NCBI GenBank assembly: GCA_047967505.1
Contig: CM106538.1
Source of the DNA: Dipteris shenzhenensis
Lineage: Eukaryota; Polypodiophyta; Polypodiopsida; Gleicheniales
DNA length: 64,000 nt
Reading direction: 5' to 3' (one strand)
Part shown: one piece after another, positions 10,550 to 21,784 of the stretch
Position numbering within the stretch: the stretch's first letter is position 1
Layout: every line of letters starts with the position of its first letter
Made by a program: the position numbers and the translations under genes
Notes under the pieces: generated by a model
The model's database searches: none
What the model was told of the DNA's origin: nothing
What the model saw: the letters and a program-made list of their open reading frames with translations, nothing else

Positions 10550-12300
10550 AACCCCTTGCTAGAAAAGCAATGCCTTATCGAGGTGCAAAACTTGGTATGC
10601 AATGCCAAGAAAAGTTTGAGCAAAGACTCAAGGAAAGAAAGGGAGCTTGTACGATCTATCCGAGGCACAAGGAAATCATCAATAGAGCCTCTAAATCTTG
10701 CAAGTGCCCAAAGAGTGGAAGAGGAACTTACCTCATGCTCTTCAATGGAAGGATCCACACTAATGCAACGGATGTTTGAAGTAGACCCCACCTTGCAACA
10801 ACTAAAGGAGAATGATAACATGTCCTTATATGGCTGAAAGGAGTCAGAATCAATAGGCAAGGAACCTATCACTGGGCCTCAGACACCACAAGATTAGCCT
10901 CATTCCAGTCCATTGAGATTAAGATGCCCATCATGACACTGTTATGATAGGGTAATCCCACTCTATGGAGAGACATGTCGAATTGGATGAATGGACAAAT
11001 AGTAGCTTTTGAGTCCACTAATCTTGAGATAGTCAAACCACCAAATGTCCCCCAACACTTTCCGAAGATACCCGTCAACAAATTGGGCCCGTACATTGAA
11101 AGTGACGATCTCCTACCAAGAGCATTACTACAATCTTGGATGGAGGAGCTGTTGTAAGCATAGTCACTAAGCAATGTTGGACCAAGTGAGGACAACCTAA
11201 AATGGATAACGCAAAACTTGTAGTCAAAAGCAACAGCCCAACCGGTAGGATTTCTAAGAGACATCAAGATTAAGACATTCGGTCTGACCTACCAAGTGTG
11301 GTTTGTTGTAATGGACTTCCCCAACCAATTGGATGGCTATGACATCATATTGGAGAGTAGAACCACAAGAACCTACTCACAAGGCCAAGGGAAAAGCGCC
11401 AATAAAGGAGGATCACACACCAAGGATATCCACTACCTCCTATCAAGTAGTTACACAATGTCTCAAAAAAAGAGATAGTAACACAAGAATTGAGTAGTTA
11501 CACAATGTCTCAAAAAAAGAGACAGTAACACAATAACTTGCTTGACTTTAGAAGCTACCTTCCTTAGTACAAAATTCAACATCACGCTTTGTGACAGTTA
11601 ACTCCACATGTCACAGCAACCATGCCAAACACAATGGAAGTCACACAAGAACCTTCCAATGAGAATGATGAATTATTTTCACTGGCAAATTTCTCTGAAG
11701 CAACTTGGGCTCAACAAAAGTAGAACATCTCCGAGACACTATGGTCCTACTCACATTTGCTCCAGAGGACATATATCACTTTATTACAGTGAGACAATGG
11801 AAGTTGAATAGGCTAGAGGATGTAATTGACAAAGGCACCAAAAAGATGGGATCAAGAAGGAACTACTGCCAGCTCAAGGATCTTATGATGGCAATGTGGA
11901 TCACTAAGCATCATCAACATGGCAACCCACCTTCTTGTGCTTGTATCATGGTCTGCTTCACCCCTTTAGAGCCACAAAAATAAGAGGAGAGACCTTAAAG
12001 GTTTGAGTCTACAACACTGACAATGATGCATCCACCGGTAGTAGCTACACAAGAACCTTATCCTAAAAAGGAAGTAGTAACACAAGAACTTACTCAAGGT
12101 CCACAAAGGGTGAGGCAATGCTAGTTCAAGGCCTTCATTAGTTTTCCCACGAAGAAATACAAACCCACTCCTTTAGTATGATATTCAGTCAACTCCATAG
12201 CAGTCGACCCACAAGAGCCTACTCCTAAAAATAAAGTAGATCCACAAGCACCCGCTACAGTAGAAGACACTAGAAACCTTAACAAAATGTTACTACCATG
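10550..12300 (+). pseudogene. Gypsy gag-protease relic with repeated Gln-Glu-Pro linker
   Basis: Near 11139 the frame reads LDGGAVVSIVT, the D-G-G-A active-site loop of a retroviral-type aspartic protease. In a shifted frame it continues as GLTYQVWFVVMDFPNQLDGY (protease C-terminal region). Upstream 10556-11157 contains open pieces consistent with gag C-terminus. Downstream, to about 12290, degenerate copies of a TQEPTPK-type peptide appear, encoded by repeats of CACAAGAACCTACTC. The strand is opposite to the integrase relic at 9430-10130, so they are separate elements or an inversion. Confidence 0.65.
11447..11540 (+). repeat. 47-bp tandem duplication
   Basis: Two near-identical units starting GTAGTTACACAATGTCTC, at 11447 and 11494, within the gag-protease linker. 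Confidence 0.85.
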
Positions 12301-12333
12301 GAAAGAAAATATTGTGACACGTGGCCTCAGATT

Positions 12334-12335
<2 letters not shown>

Positions 12336-12431
<96 letters not shown>

Positions 12432-12472
12432 TGCATGCATGCATGCATGCATACATACATATACATATACAT

Positions 12473-12515
<43 letters not shown>

Positions 12516-12521
12516 ATCAAA

Positions 12522-12563
<42 letters not shown>

Positions 12564-12586
12564 TGTGTGTGTGTGTGTGTGTGTGT
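12336..12586. repeat. Compound microsatellite AT / ATGC / ATAC / GA / GT
   Basis: (AT)n at about 12336-12428, (ATGC)n to 12450, mixed ATAC and ATATAC repeats to 12496, (AT)n to 12515, (GA)n 12525-12561 and (GT)n 12561-12586. The long Tyr-Ile, Cys-Val and Arg-Glu open frames across it are artefacts. Confidence 0.95.
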
Positions 12587-12897
12587 TGAAGCGGTTGTGT
12601 AATCAAAATCGAGCCCAAGCACTCCGAACAACAAGCGATAAAATTTTTTCATGCCCATACAAAGCTCCAATCGAAGGTCAAAATACTAACTTGGAGCAAC
12701 AATAGTATTTCTAACCCTACAGAAAATCCACACTATATGAAAGGTGTGACGATAGTTTAATGGTGGAGATGAAAAAGACCCATCATTGAATTGTTAATTG
12801 ATCTACTGCTCTCTATCTCTTATGTTTTTTGCCCCTTTGTGAGTATGTTCTCTCCTTGCCTCAGCTTATTGCCTCACATCGATGCTCTTTTTGTAAT

Positions 12898-12945
12898 GTT
12901 GATGCAAAAAATGAATAAAGCCTCCTACTATCTACCTCTCCTTTA
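12898..12945 (+). repeat. 48-bp direct repeat, copy 1
   Basis: Contains ATGCAAAAAATGAATAAAGC and matches 14391-14437 with about four differences. Confidence 0.8.
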
Positions 12946-14390
12946 CCTTTCTGAACGCAACTTGTCAAACCTCTCCGAATACCTTTGTCCATGCCTCATC
13001 AACCTGAATATCCTTTCCAACTTTGGTCACATCCGTCTTCTTTCCTCAATTGTGGAATTCTTTGAAATTCATCTTCTCACAATGATCCATGCTTTCCTCT
13101 CTAATCCTTGCTTTCTTTGTGGCTTAAAAAATTTCCTAGACATGAATGTCTTGTCTTGCCTTGGCTTGCTGCCCCACATCGATGCCCTTTTATAGGGCAG
13201 GCAGCCTAGGGAGATGTTTGGGTTTTCTCACACCCCCTTGAGTCACTTGTCATGAATCTAATCCCTTGATCTGGTTTCATCTTATGCCCTTGATTTCGTT
13301 TGATGTAAAAGTTGAGCTTTTGACTAAAACACTAAAAGCATATAGGTGGTTTTCATAATAAAAAGACTATATAAACATTTCAAACCTATTCGATTTGAAG
13401 AGATGGTCTACTTGATTTGCAAGTTTGGGCTTAATGGCATGTGAAGCTTTGGAGAGCCTCGCGATGACCTTATGCTCTACTCTCAGAAGCTCAACTTACT
13501 ACAGTGATCAAACCCCCATTTTCCCGAGGTTAGAGAGGCACATAACACTAGCTAAGTGGAGAGTGAGAATGCTACATGCTCTACTTCGAACTTTCTCTAA
13601 TGATAGTTGTCTTTTTGTGCTATTCAGAGTCTACTGAACAATCTGAGAATGTTAGAATCATCCCGCTCACGGACACACACAGATCCTCCAAGGCTCACAT
13701 TGGCAAGTTTTTTGGACATTATCTCCTGGCATTCAACTACGATAACGACTATTGACATTCAGGTAATCTGCCAGTTTCTTATCCATTCACGAGACTCATC
13801 CTCGGTGCTAATATTCTCGGCATTTATATTCTCGACATTATCTCGACACCTAGGGAAGGGCCCGTTCCCTCGGATTATAACTCTTTGGGGAAGGAAGCAT
13901 GCCATTTCCACGCCCACACTATGTGGTTATAATAATTATGTATTATATATTATAATATAGATATTTTCATTCATTCAAAATTTCTTATTTTTAATCTGAA
14001 TTCTTATAGCATTCCTCTCTTATAGATGTGAGGGAGCAAGGAAATTCAAGATGGATGCAAGATTGAAGGATGACTACATCTTTATTCATATGGTTGTAGT
14101 CCATGTGACAATATTGTAAAAACTGCAACGAGGATCAGTTATTGTATCGCCTTATTCATGTATTTGTTGGACTAGTCTTCAGCTTCCAAAATATGGACAT
14201 CACAAAATCAATAATAAATCGCCACCCCTGACATTTGTAGGGAGGATCGGGTCCTAACAGACCCTGTGTCGCATCTCATGTCCACTATTTTACTCATTCT
14301 ATTAATAAAATAGAAGGATTCAGCTTCAATTTCGAGTTAGTAGTTACTTGCTCCACGATGGAAAGACTGCCTACCGCAAATCTAGTTACC

Positions 14391-14437
14391 GTTAATGCAA
14401 AAAATGAATAAAGCCTCCTACTATATGCCTCTCCTTC
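14391..14437 (+). repeat. 48-bp direct repeat, copy 2
   Basis: Second copy of the sequence at 12898-12945, lying just before a long (CT)n tract. Confidence 0.8.
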
Positions 14438-14461
14438 ATCGAATAAACGTCCCACTATCTG

Positions 14462-14462
<1 letters not shown>

Positions 14463-14521
<59 letters not shown>
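14463..14521. repeat. (CT)n microsatellite
   Basis: About 29 CT units without interruption. Confidence 0.95.
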
Positions 14522-14522
<1 letters not shown>

Positions 14523-15935
14523 ACTGGCACGCACCATGTGGCGGTCATGTCTACTCCAATGACTAGTCTGCCACCGCACCACCGCGCCCGAGTCCCTGCC
14601 ATGTGTACGACACACCTCTAGATATTTATTCCATGCCCTCGAGGCATATATCCTGCCGTCACTCAAATGCATCATCTACGACCGCCTCTGCCTCTTGCAA
14701 TCTTCTTACTCTACCCTTGCGGTGCCATGTGGCTCTCCATCCTTCTCCTTGAACCTCGAACCTCCCTCCTCCTCCCCCAAACCTCCTCTCTTCATGCCGA
14801 ACCTCCCGCAAACCTCCGTCCTCGCAGGTATGGGATTAGTCTCCATATAAAGAAGTGTAAGATAAGATGAGACACCCAAACTTGGAAGCTTCACCTTTTC
14901 ATCTATTTACACACTACTTCACTTATCCTTCCTATTTCTTTGTCTTTGCAAGTCAACATTTAAAAAAATCTATCAAATACTAGGCTTCCAAGGCTCTAGT
15001 CCATCATTCCCGCATGTCCAAATTTGTACATTTAACAAAAGAAGTCATTACAAGTCCATAATTGTTAAAAAAGTGAAGTGATAGAAGCTTTCTATAACAC
15101 AAAAGATTCGTACTTGATTAAGACATGAAACCATGTTTGCAATGGGACATGATGAGAGATCAAATAAATGCAAGATCTCTCTTTGGCCTCCCTTAAAAAT
15201 GCCTAAGAATTATTTCATATTTAGTTTTGCAATTTAAGAATACTAAACTCGGACGTGAGGCTTCTCGAGGGTAAATTTTCCTCATGTAGACGTCATAGCT
15301 CACGGTCCTTAACAGCACGAAACAGCACGAGACTAGCGAATATAAAATTATAGTTATAGGATGGGATGAGAAAAGCTGATTGTAGTGAATCATCACATTA
15401 GAAAAGCTTGTTGTATTGCATCACCGACGAATGATTGAGCAGAACGATAACAGCAGCAAACTCATCGACAACGACGCACAGAAAAAGCATATTGTCTTAA
15501 AGCTAATCCTAAAGCAACTCTGTAATCTTTGGAATGCAACGTTGAGATATTTGTGCCCGAAGCTCAACATTTAACTTGTACAATGTAAACCCAAAATTTC
15601 GTAGTAGAGTTCCCAGACGTCTGAGGCACAATCTTACACAATCTTTAGCATTTTGTTTGCAGCTTCAGCTATAACTAAATGCTATTGCTATTTCTGCGTG
15701 GGCATACAGGGGGGTGCAACCTTCGCTTATAATAACCACAAGTATTTTATCTGGGCATTGGCGATCGGAATGGTTCTCTCGTAGTCCGCATGGTCTGGAA
15801 GACAAGGCATTGACGAAGGGTTCAGTAGTTGAGCCATGCAAGTTCGAAGCCCTGAGCTATGGAGGATTTGATGTATGATATAAATGCTTCACAGAGAACA
15901 TAAGAAGATCTCATTCGATACCTTTGAAGCGGTAC
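14522..15935. other. No gene seen; includes downstream region of the DUF761 gene
   Basis: No open frame with recognisable motifs. The portion next to 15936 should hold the 3' untranslated region of the minus-strand gene. I could not place a clear polyadenylation signal. Confidence 0.4.
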
Positions 15936-16643
15936 TCAGCTGCCATGGCTTCTGTCTATTCGATCCTTGTAGCGCAGAAGCGACTCCAACCGTTGCAATT
16001 TCATCTTTTGATAGAACTTACCTATGAAATCTTCTGCTTGTCGATCAACTTCGCCCACGTCGCCATCCTGCTCGGAGGCTTTCCGAGCCTGCACACCGCT
16101 TGAAGGTGTGGAGGTTGGCTTCAGCAATTCATTCAGGGGGGAGACGTCAAAAGTTGCTGTCTGTTTCAGGAAGGGTGGATGAACTCGCTCCGTCTGAACA
16201 CTTGGCATCCGCCGTGCCGATTGGCTTCGACCAAGCCTGCGCCGAGCAGAATTAGAAGTACAAGTTTTGATGCTCGATGTCCGAGGTAGAGCGATCCATG
16301 CAGTGCTATCAAACTCGTCTTTCAATCCTCCTTCGTCTTCACCATCCACCCCATCCTCGACGTCGTCTTCTTCATCTCTGCCCGTAGAAGTTGCAGGCGG
16401 CCTGCAAAAGGCACCGAACGAGAAGAAACCGGAAGTGACAGCGAGAACGCCAACGATCAAGAAGAGGAACAGAAAGGGGGGGGTGAGCCAGGAGTTGAAT
16501 GAGATCCAGAGGCGGGGTAGAGACTGGATGCAGGAGGAGGCAAAGCTTGGGTAGAGGTAGAAGATGGAAAAGGGGAGAGAAACGGAGAGGAAGCAGAAGG
16601 AGAGGGAAAAAATAATATGGCAGCTATGGCGGGGAGGATCCAT
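15936..16643 (-). CDS. DUF4408/DUF761 domain membrane protein, single exon
   Basis: A 235-codon ATG-initiated frame. Residues about 10-34 and 53-77 are hydrophobic. Between them lies the plant DUF4408 signature (LPRLWISFNSWLTPPFLFLF). Residues 90-112 are strongly acidic. The C-terminus (199-220, VDRQAEDFIGKFYQKMKLQR) is the DUF761 motif, which ends such proteins in seed plants. Family members are small plant-specific proteins of poorly known role, often stress- or fibre-associated, so no function is assigned. The best-conserved parts are intact, unlike the surrounding relics, so this is probably a living host gene. A neighbouring frame (16711 to about 16600) also encodes a hydrophobic N-terminus (LLWILPAIAAILFF), so the true start or a one-base frame difference near the A-run at 16610 is uncertain. 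Confidence 0.85.
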   Translation of the reverse strand: MDPPRHSCHIIFSLSFCFLSVSLPFSIFYLYPSFASSCIQSLPRLWISFNSWLTPPFLFLFLIVGVLAVTSGFFSFGAFCRPPATSTGRDEEDDVEDGVDGEDEGGLKDEFDSTAWIALPRTSSIKTCTSNSARRRLGRSQSARRMPSVQTERVHPPFLKQTATFDVSPLNELLKPTSTPSSGVQARKASEQDGDVGEVDRQAEDFIGKFYQKMKLQRLESLLRYKDRIDRSHGS

Positions 16644-17640
16644 AGCAAGCTGAGGGAAGACGAAGGACGCTGACGAAGACGAATATAGTGTTTTACAATG
16701 AGACAGAACAAAAGTTCCTTTCTTTATGGGATTTTAACATCGTCAATCTCGAACCTTATCGTGTGCACGTCCCCCCCCCCCTTCTCTCTCTCTCTCTTTG
16801 ATAATTCATTGTATTTGAGTGCACATGTTAGACAAGGGAATGGTCGGACCAATAAATCTAGTTAGTCCCCAAGTTTTGTGTGTAGTTGGCAATGTTGGAC
16901 CAAATGTGGTCAAGAGTCTATCCATGTGTGACAATGAGTTGTTCCATTGTAATAGTTGTCATGAATTCCATAAGGCATGATTTCTTTGAGCTTCCATGTT
17001 GATTGTGTGAGAGAGAAATGACCTAGTATTGAGGGATTGAAATTTTAGGCTCTTTTGTGTGTGCGTGGCAAAGTTTTATTGTTGCAATGTCTAGGAGCGC
17101 TCTGTCCTTAGATGTGAAATTTTTTGCAAGACTCTATAGTCCACCTTGATGTGTTTGTGCTCAAGCGGGGTGATGATAAAGAGGTTAGGTGGGTCATGGA
17201 CACAGGATAGAGCTTTGTATACTAGACCGTATGATCTAATGCGAGAAGCGTTCAATGCTAGAGAGTCCATATAGAGTCCCTGTTGCTATATTGATAAAAA
17301 GACTTTGCATATCATTTCCAGATCTCCACGTAAGGAGTCTAAAGCAGTAGTCAAGCTACACATATCTATCACTAAAAATCTTCTATTGAGTATATAAAGT
17401 GACATCCTATGACAAAGGCCATCTACTAGGTAGACACTATGTGAAAAGAAAATGCAAGATCAAGCAGGTCCCTCTTCAACATCAATGTCAAAAACATGTT
17501 GATCCTCCACAGCAACAAGAGTTGCACGAGGATGTGGAGCAACTGAACCATTTAGTGTGGTTTTTTCTGAATCTGTTGCATTCTTAGAAGTGAGGCATAA
17601 TAATTCCTGGAGTCCCACCTCTGGAAAAGGCTTCAGTTTC
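16644..17640. other. Upstream region of the DUF761 gene, then unrecognised sequence
   Basis: On the minus strand the gene is preceded by a GA/G-rich stretch (about 16765-16800, read as CT and a poly-C run on the plus strand), a common plant promoter feature. From 16800 to 17640 scattered open pieces are not identifiable. Confidence 0.4.
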
Positions 17641-18180
17641 ATCCTGAAAGTTGTTGGAGATCATTACAGCTTCACTGAGTCTTTCTTGTTCCTAGACCAC
17701 CAAGATACAAAAGCCATAATCTATGAATTTGATTGAACTGAAAATTATTTTTAGCTATCCATGTCAACCATAAGGCATGAACTCTTGATTTATTGTAGTC
17801 AATGTTGAAGTCTCCCAAGATGTATGTTGGTGCTGCTTGTAATATTGTGTGTAGGATTGTTTGTACCAAATCAATCAACTTTGTTGTTGATAATCCACGG
17901 CACTTGTAGATATTAATTATTGTGAACTGCTTATTGCTAGGCAACATGAAAATGCAAAGCAAACATTCATAGCCATGGTCATATAAGGATCTTGTGTGAG
18001 CAAGATGTAGCTCTTGTTTGTAGCAAAGTTGCAATTCCTAGACCTTGATTATGCATGATGCAAGAAAAGCCTGGGAGTGACATGTCATTAGATGATGCCA
18101 TTCGAAGTTCTTGCAGGCATAGCACACTTAGTACAATGATATTTCGCTTATTGCTAATCAATGACCAATCCTCCTATTTA
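17640..18180 (-). pseudogene. LINE endonuclease domain relic
   Basis: Minus-strand frames read VLCLQELRMASSND and later PTYILGDFNIDYNKS. These are the Gln-Glu and G-D-F-N catalytic motifs of the endonuclease/exonuclease/phosphatase fold that opens ORF2 of non-LTR retrotransposons. The frame is broken near 18000. It lies downstream of a LINE C-terminal fragment in the same orientation, so it is a second, separate LINE copy or a rearrangement. Confidence 0.7.
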
Positions 18181-18199
18181 ATTTTAGTTGCATCCCCCA

Positions 18200-19260
18200 G
18201 TCTCCCCCAGTAGAATTGACTTCCAGTTTAGGGGTTCCCCTAAATTAATCTGAATATACGTCCAGACTGCCCTTGACTGTGGGCATGCAATAAAAAGGTG
18301 AAAAATGTCCTCCTTGTAGCTACAACACCTTTTGCAGTATCCATCTCCTTTGCCTATGATAAGACTCTTAGCATTTGGTCCACACTATAATGTGCAAAAT
18401 GAGCCAAAGAAGGATGGAGTATTTCTCAGGGATGTACTTGTTCCAAATTCTATCAAGCCTACTTTTCCATTTTTCCCTGCTATCCTCAAGCCTCGACCTG
18501 CATTCAAGATCCTATAGATCTCCTCTATAGATAGAGGAAGAGGGTGTAGGTATAGGAAAATGGTGAGAATTGCCTATCTAGCTGAACTCCTTGCTATAGT
18601 TGAGGAAGGAACCCCCTTTCCATTGCTTTTTCCCATTGGAAAGCTATATTCTTCCCATAATCAATACCTATGAGGCATTAGTCAGAGAAAATTCTCTCCT
18701 TATTGTTGGCCAAGTTTTCCATCTTAAATTTGTTTTGCCCCATAGTTGACCCTAGCTTTATAAGCCTTTTCTAGAGATGAGCCTTGCTTCCTCAAATTCA
18801 ATATCTATCAAAGGCTTATCCTTATGTATAACTGACAGAATAAGGAGAACACCCTCCCCACCAGGGGTCTTCCCTTCTACCATTACATGTACTACTCCTT
18901 CAAGTAAGGGGATTTTCCAGAAAGAGTTTGTCGAAGTTTGGGGTGGTTTTTTGTCTGGCCTCCTAGCATAACCTTCCTACTTTCTTAACTAGCTCATTAG
19001 GCATGATGGAAGTAGATAAAAGATCTTTGTAGTGCTCATACAGAATCTACAAGTTGCCTTCAGTGTTATTAGCCAATGTACCATCATTTTTCTAGATAAG
19101 AGGAATTTCTTTATTTTCCCTCTTCCTTATAATTAGTTTAAAGGTATCTTTTGTTGGTCTGTTTATTTTACTAGCCCACCACTCTCTAAAGTACAACTTG
19201 GTCTCAGTGAGTTTAATCTGTTCTTGATTTCTCAAGACCCTTTTTGCTTTTATCAACTAC
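18200..19260 (-). pseudogene. LINE ORF2 relic: linker and zinc-binding C-terminus
   Basis: On the minus strand about 19260-18970 reads as the region between endonuclease and reverse transcriptase (QEQIKLTETKLYFREWWASK, then NDGTLANNTEGN and LYEHYKDLL). About 18520-18200 reads as the zf-RVT C-terminal domain (LDRIWNKYIPEKYSILLW, then YCKRCCSYKEDIFHLFIACP with its Cys-Cys-His-Cys pattern, and ILLGET). The reverse transcriptase core is missing or unreadable. The C-terminal part is the same family as 21785-22650 on the opposite strand. Confidence 0.75.
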
Positions 19261-19455
19261 TTCTATTTAACCTATCTTGCCTGCTTGTGAGGTATGGAAA
19301 GAGATCAAATTTGAATTTGACACAATTGATAGATTGTAATTTTTGTGACTATTTGGGAGTGTGCTTGTTACCCCTCCCCCTCTCTACCAATATCAAGTTT
19401 CTGCAGTCTCAGTGGCTTTGGTCAGCTCAGGATTATGGTCCTTATCTTTCACCAG

Positions 19456-19545
19456 TCAAAAAGATTGCCTCAGTTTGGATTGTTCTCTACAACTCAAGAA
19501 CATAAAGTCGGAATCGCTAGTAACCGTAGATCAGCATGCTATGAT
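19456..19545 (+). pseudogene. Relic of mitochondrial small-subunit rRNA (nuclear insert)
   Basis: About 90 bp match the 3' region of bacterial-type small-subunit rRNA: AAGATTGCCTCAG, GGATTGTTCTCT, and the near-universal GTCGGAATCGCTAGTAA followed by GATCAGCATGCT. From known sequences this arrangement fits plant mitochondrial 18S rRNA better than plastid 16S, which differs after GCTAGTAATCG. Differences from the expected rRNA are mostly C-to-T or G-to-A at former CpG sites, as in methylated nuclear DNA. Similarity stops abruptly at both ends. It is not a working rRNA gene. Confidence 0.75.
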
Positions 19546-19551
19546 TCAGGG

Positions 19552-19735
19552 CATTTGTTATATAGATGTCTTGCCTGACCCATAACTTATGCACTGCTCA
19601 ATAGATTTCAATAAACTTTGTCTTCAAAGTTGTAGTACACATTCCAATCTTGAACATGAGACCCAAAAAATATGGAATAAATATTTGGAACAAGACCATT
19701 AAAGCAATACAAGTGTTATGTTGCATGTGTAGCAC
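19552..19735 (+). repeat. Dispersed repeat R1, copy 2
   Basis: Matches the minus strand of 9241-9415. It begins within a few bases of the end of the rRNA relic. Product and element type are unknown. Confidence 0.75.
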
Positions 19736-21480
19736 GATCCCATAGAGTGTAGGATATAACAATTTATTCAAAAACATCAATTTTTTGTTCTACACATACA
19801 TGCAACCAAGTAATCATTAAAAATTACATTGTGTGAGCTTCTACTCAACCAAAGGACACACTTAATTAAAAACCTTAGATGTGGTTTAAAAGGGCCTCCA
19901 ATGTTGTGATAAAATTATGCACACCCATTCAAGGGCATGCTCTGTAACTTTTTCTTGTTTTTTTCAAAACCAAAACCAATTGAAAAAATGGAAGCCAAAC
20001 TAGTGGGACTACTACATGGTCATATTCAAACATTTATAGTTGGTGATATTGGTCTCTAAATTCACCCTAAAATGGAAGAATTTAAAAATGTGCAATTTGT
20101 GCATGTGTAAAGATCTTTTGATAAATCAATACTATTTATAATTTTGTATTGGTTCTTTTTCCATGCAATTCCTTGCTATAGGCTCATAAGCACATCAAAG
20201 GTCAATGCATTTCACAATATATCGCATCAAACCTGATAGCATGTCCTTTGGCCTATTTGTATTTTGAAGTAATTTGGGCTCAATTGGTATATCCAATTTG
20301 CTAGTGTGTATTTTCAGAGAGGAGAAAACACAACGGCTGAAAGTTTTGCTATCCCTGTGCACTTTTCTTTGAATTTTTTCACCTCTTGCCTTGCAAATGT
20401 TTGAATATTAAAGTACATCCTCCTCCTGCCACCCTACAAAGTACATCCTCCTCTTGCCACCCTGCAACCTGCCCGTGCAGAGTTAGCTCGATGTGACCTC
20501 GTTCTTTTGATTTGGCATTTTCTTCTTTACTCAGATAAGTCAACTTCTATTCTTTGCTCGCCTCACAAGCTAGCTGGTCTCTGTTCTGGTGGTAGTTTAC
20601 CCGATTGTCTCCATGGCATCAATGGCAAGATGCAACTCGTCATGGCTTACAAGAGAACCAGACAGAGGCTGCAAGATAAGAAAGTTGAAAAGCTTGGTTA
20701 AGGCACAAGAAACAGATTGCAGGGCAAATGGCAATAGAAGATACTTTTGAAATGTTTTTAGAGGGAGAAACAACGAGAAGAAAGAAGACTCCTTGCAGAG
20801 TAGCAGCAAGAAGTGGTTGCAAATGCAGGCATTTGATCATTGCCACATTGGAACGAAGAACACGAGCTATGGTCTCACAATTGGTGGGAGCATTTGAGGC
20901 AGCAACAGGCCATTCAAGTGAATACTAGTCTCGAGTCTTCATAAGCTTTAGCATGCATCCTAAAATTTTGTAGAGTGATAACCCTACTAACACCTCAGGA
21001 GATGCAAGCCTAAGAGATGATGCTCTCTAACCTAAGAAATGGCTTAAGTGAAAGAGGTGCATAGCTTAGGTCAACTAGTTACAAAGAGGGAGACATTAGC
21101 TATGTTGGTATCCTCTAAAACAAAGGAGATAAGGCTTGGACGCACAATGTCAAAGATGTTGTCAATCAAAAGGACCAACATGGCTCCAGCGGTTGGACAC
21201 AGAGTGGAAGCAATGCAAATACCCCAAAGAAGATGGAAAATATGCACACTTTTTAATGCGTAGGAGTACTTTCAAAAAATTGATTAGAAGAAATTCAATA
21301 CCATCATCACTTAGGCATATTTAAAAGTGCACTCAACCATACATATATAATAATGCTTAAATCTTGTGTGTCATCTAAGCAAACCCTTCTGGGATCACCC
21401 CAAAGTAGATAGGACTAGTGCTCTCTCTCTAATGAAACATCTAATGAAAGAGAATAGGCACATTTATTGACCAACCATAC
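19736..21480. other. No recognised gene; one 28-bp tandem duplication
   Basis: At 20411-20466 two units starting AAGTACATCCTCCTC lie in tandem. Frames at 20507-20928 and 21048-21324 (plus) are short, with many Lys, Arg and Gln, and could be gag-like, but no diagnostic motif is present. Confidence 0.4.
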
Positions 21481-21650
21481 ATCTCTATCTGTTCCGTCTC
21501 TCCTCATCTCCACTCTTCTCCTCTCCTCTCTCCATATTTATTCATGGTATCAGAGCTCCCTTGCCTTGTGCTAAGGCATCGTGATCGAGTCGTGATCTGT
21601 GTGAGAGATCGAGAGGTTCTCTTGAGTGTTCTCCAAGCAAGTTCACTTCC
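21481..21650 (+). repeat. Copia LTR 3' end with primer-binding site and leader
   Basis: CTCTCCTCATCTCCACTCTT and following bases match the 3' end of the LTRs at 32425-36551. TGGTATCAGAGC (21545-21556) is an exact initiator-Met primer site. The leader after it (CTCCCTTGCC, TAAGGCAT) matches the leader after the partial LTR at 33459-33689. The rest of this copy is missing; a LINE fragment follows. Confidence 0.85.
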
Positions 21651-21784
21651 ATCAAGAGACGATAATCAAAGCCCTTTTAAACCCAGAAACAAATCAGACC
21701 CTACAAGGCTCCCAAGTGGAAGAACTACTCTCTAGTTTATGCTATCTTCAATCCTGAACCCTACAAAACCAAAGGGAGCTCACT

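Larger units (their letters stand above)
12587..14462. other. No recognised gene; short dispersed repeats
   Basis: The plus-strand frame 12791-13195 (134 codons) is open but its composition (Leu, Ser, Cys, Phe) looks like chance in pyrimidine-rich DNA, and it contains a duplicated stretch ending CATCGATGC (about 12851-12885 and 13150-13185). Nothing else is supported. Confidence 0.4.

Noticed and set aside
12121-12670. Several open frames of 70-125 codons across the compound microsatellite
   Set aside because: The products are pure dipeptide repeats (Tyr-Ile, Thr-His, Arg-Glu) dictated by simple repeats.
12791-13195. 134-codon open frame as a host gene
   Set aside because: No motif; internal duplication and biased composition suggest chance in pyrimidine-rich DNA.
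19456-19545. A functional rRNA gene or bacterial contamination
   Set aside because: Only about 90 bp match, with decay, and the surroundings are plant retroelements.
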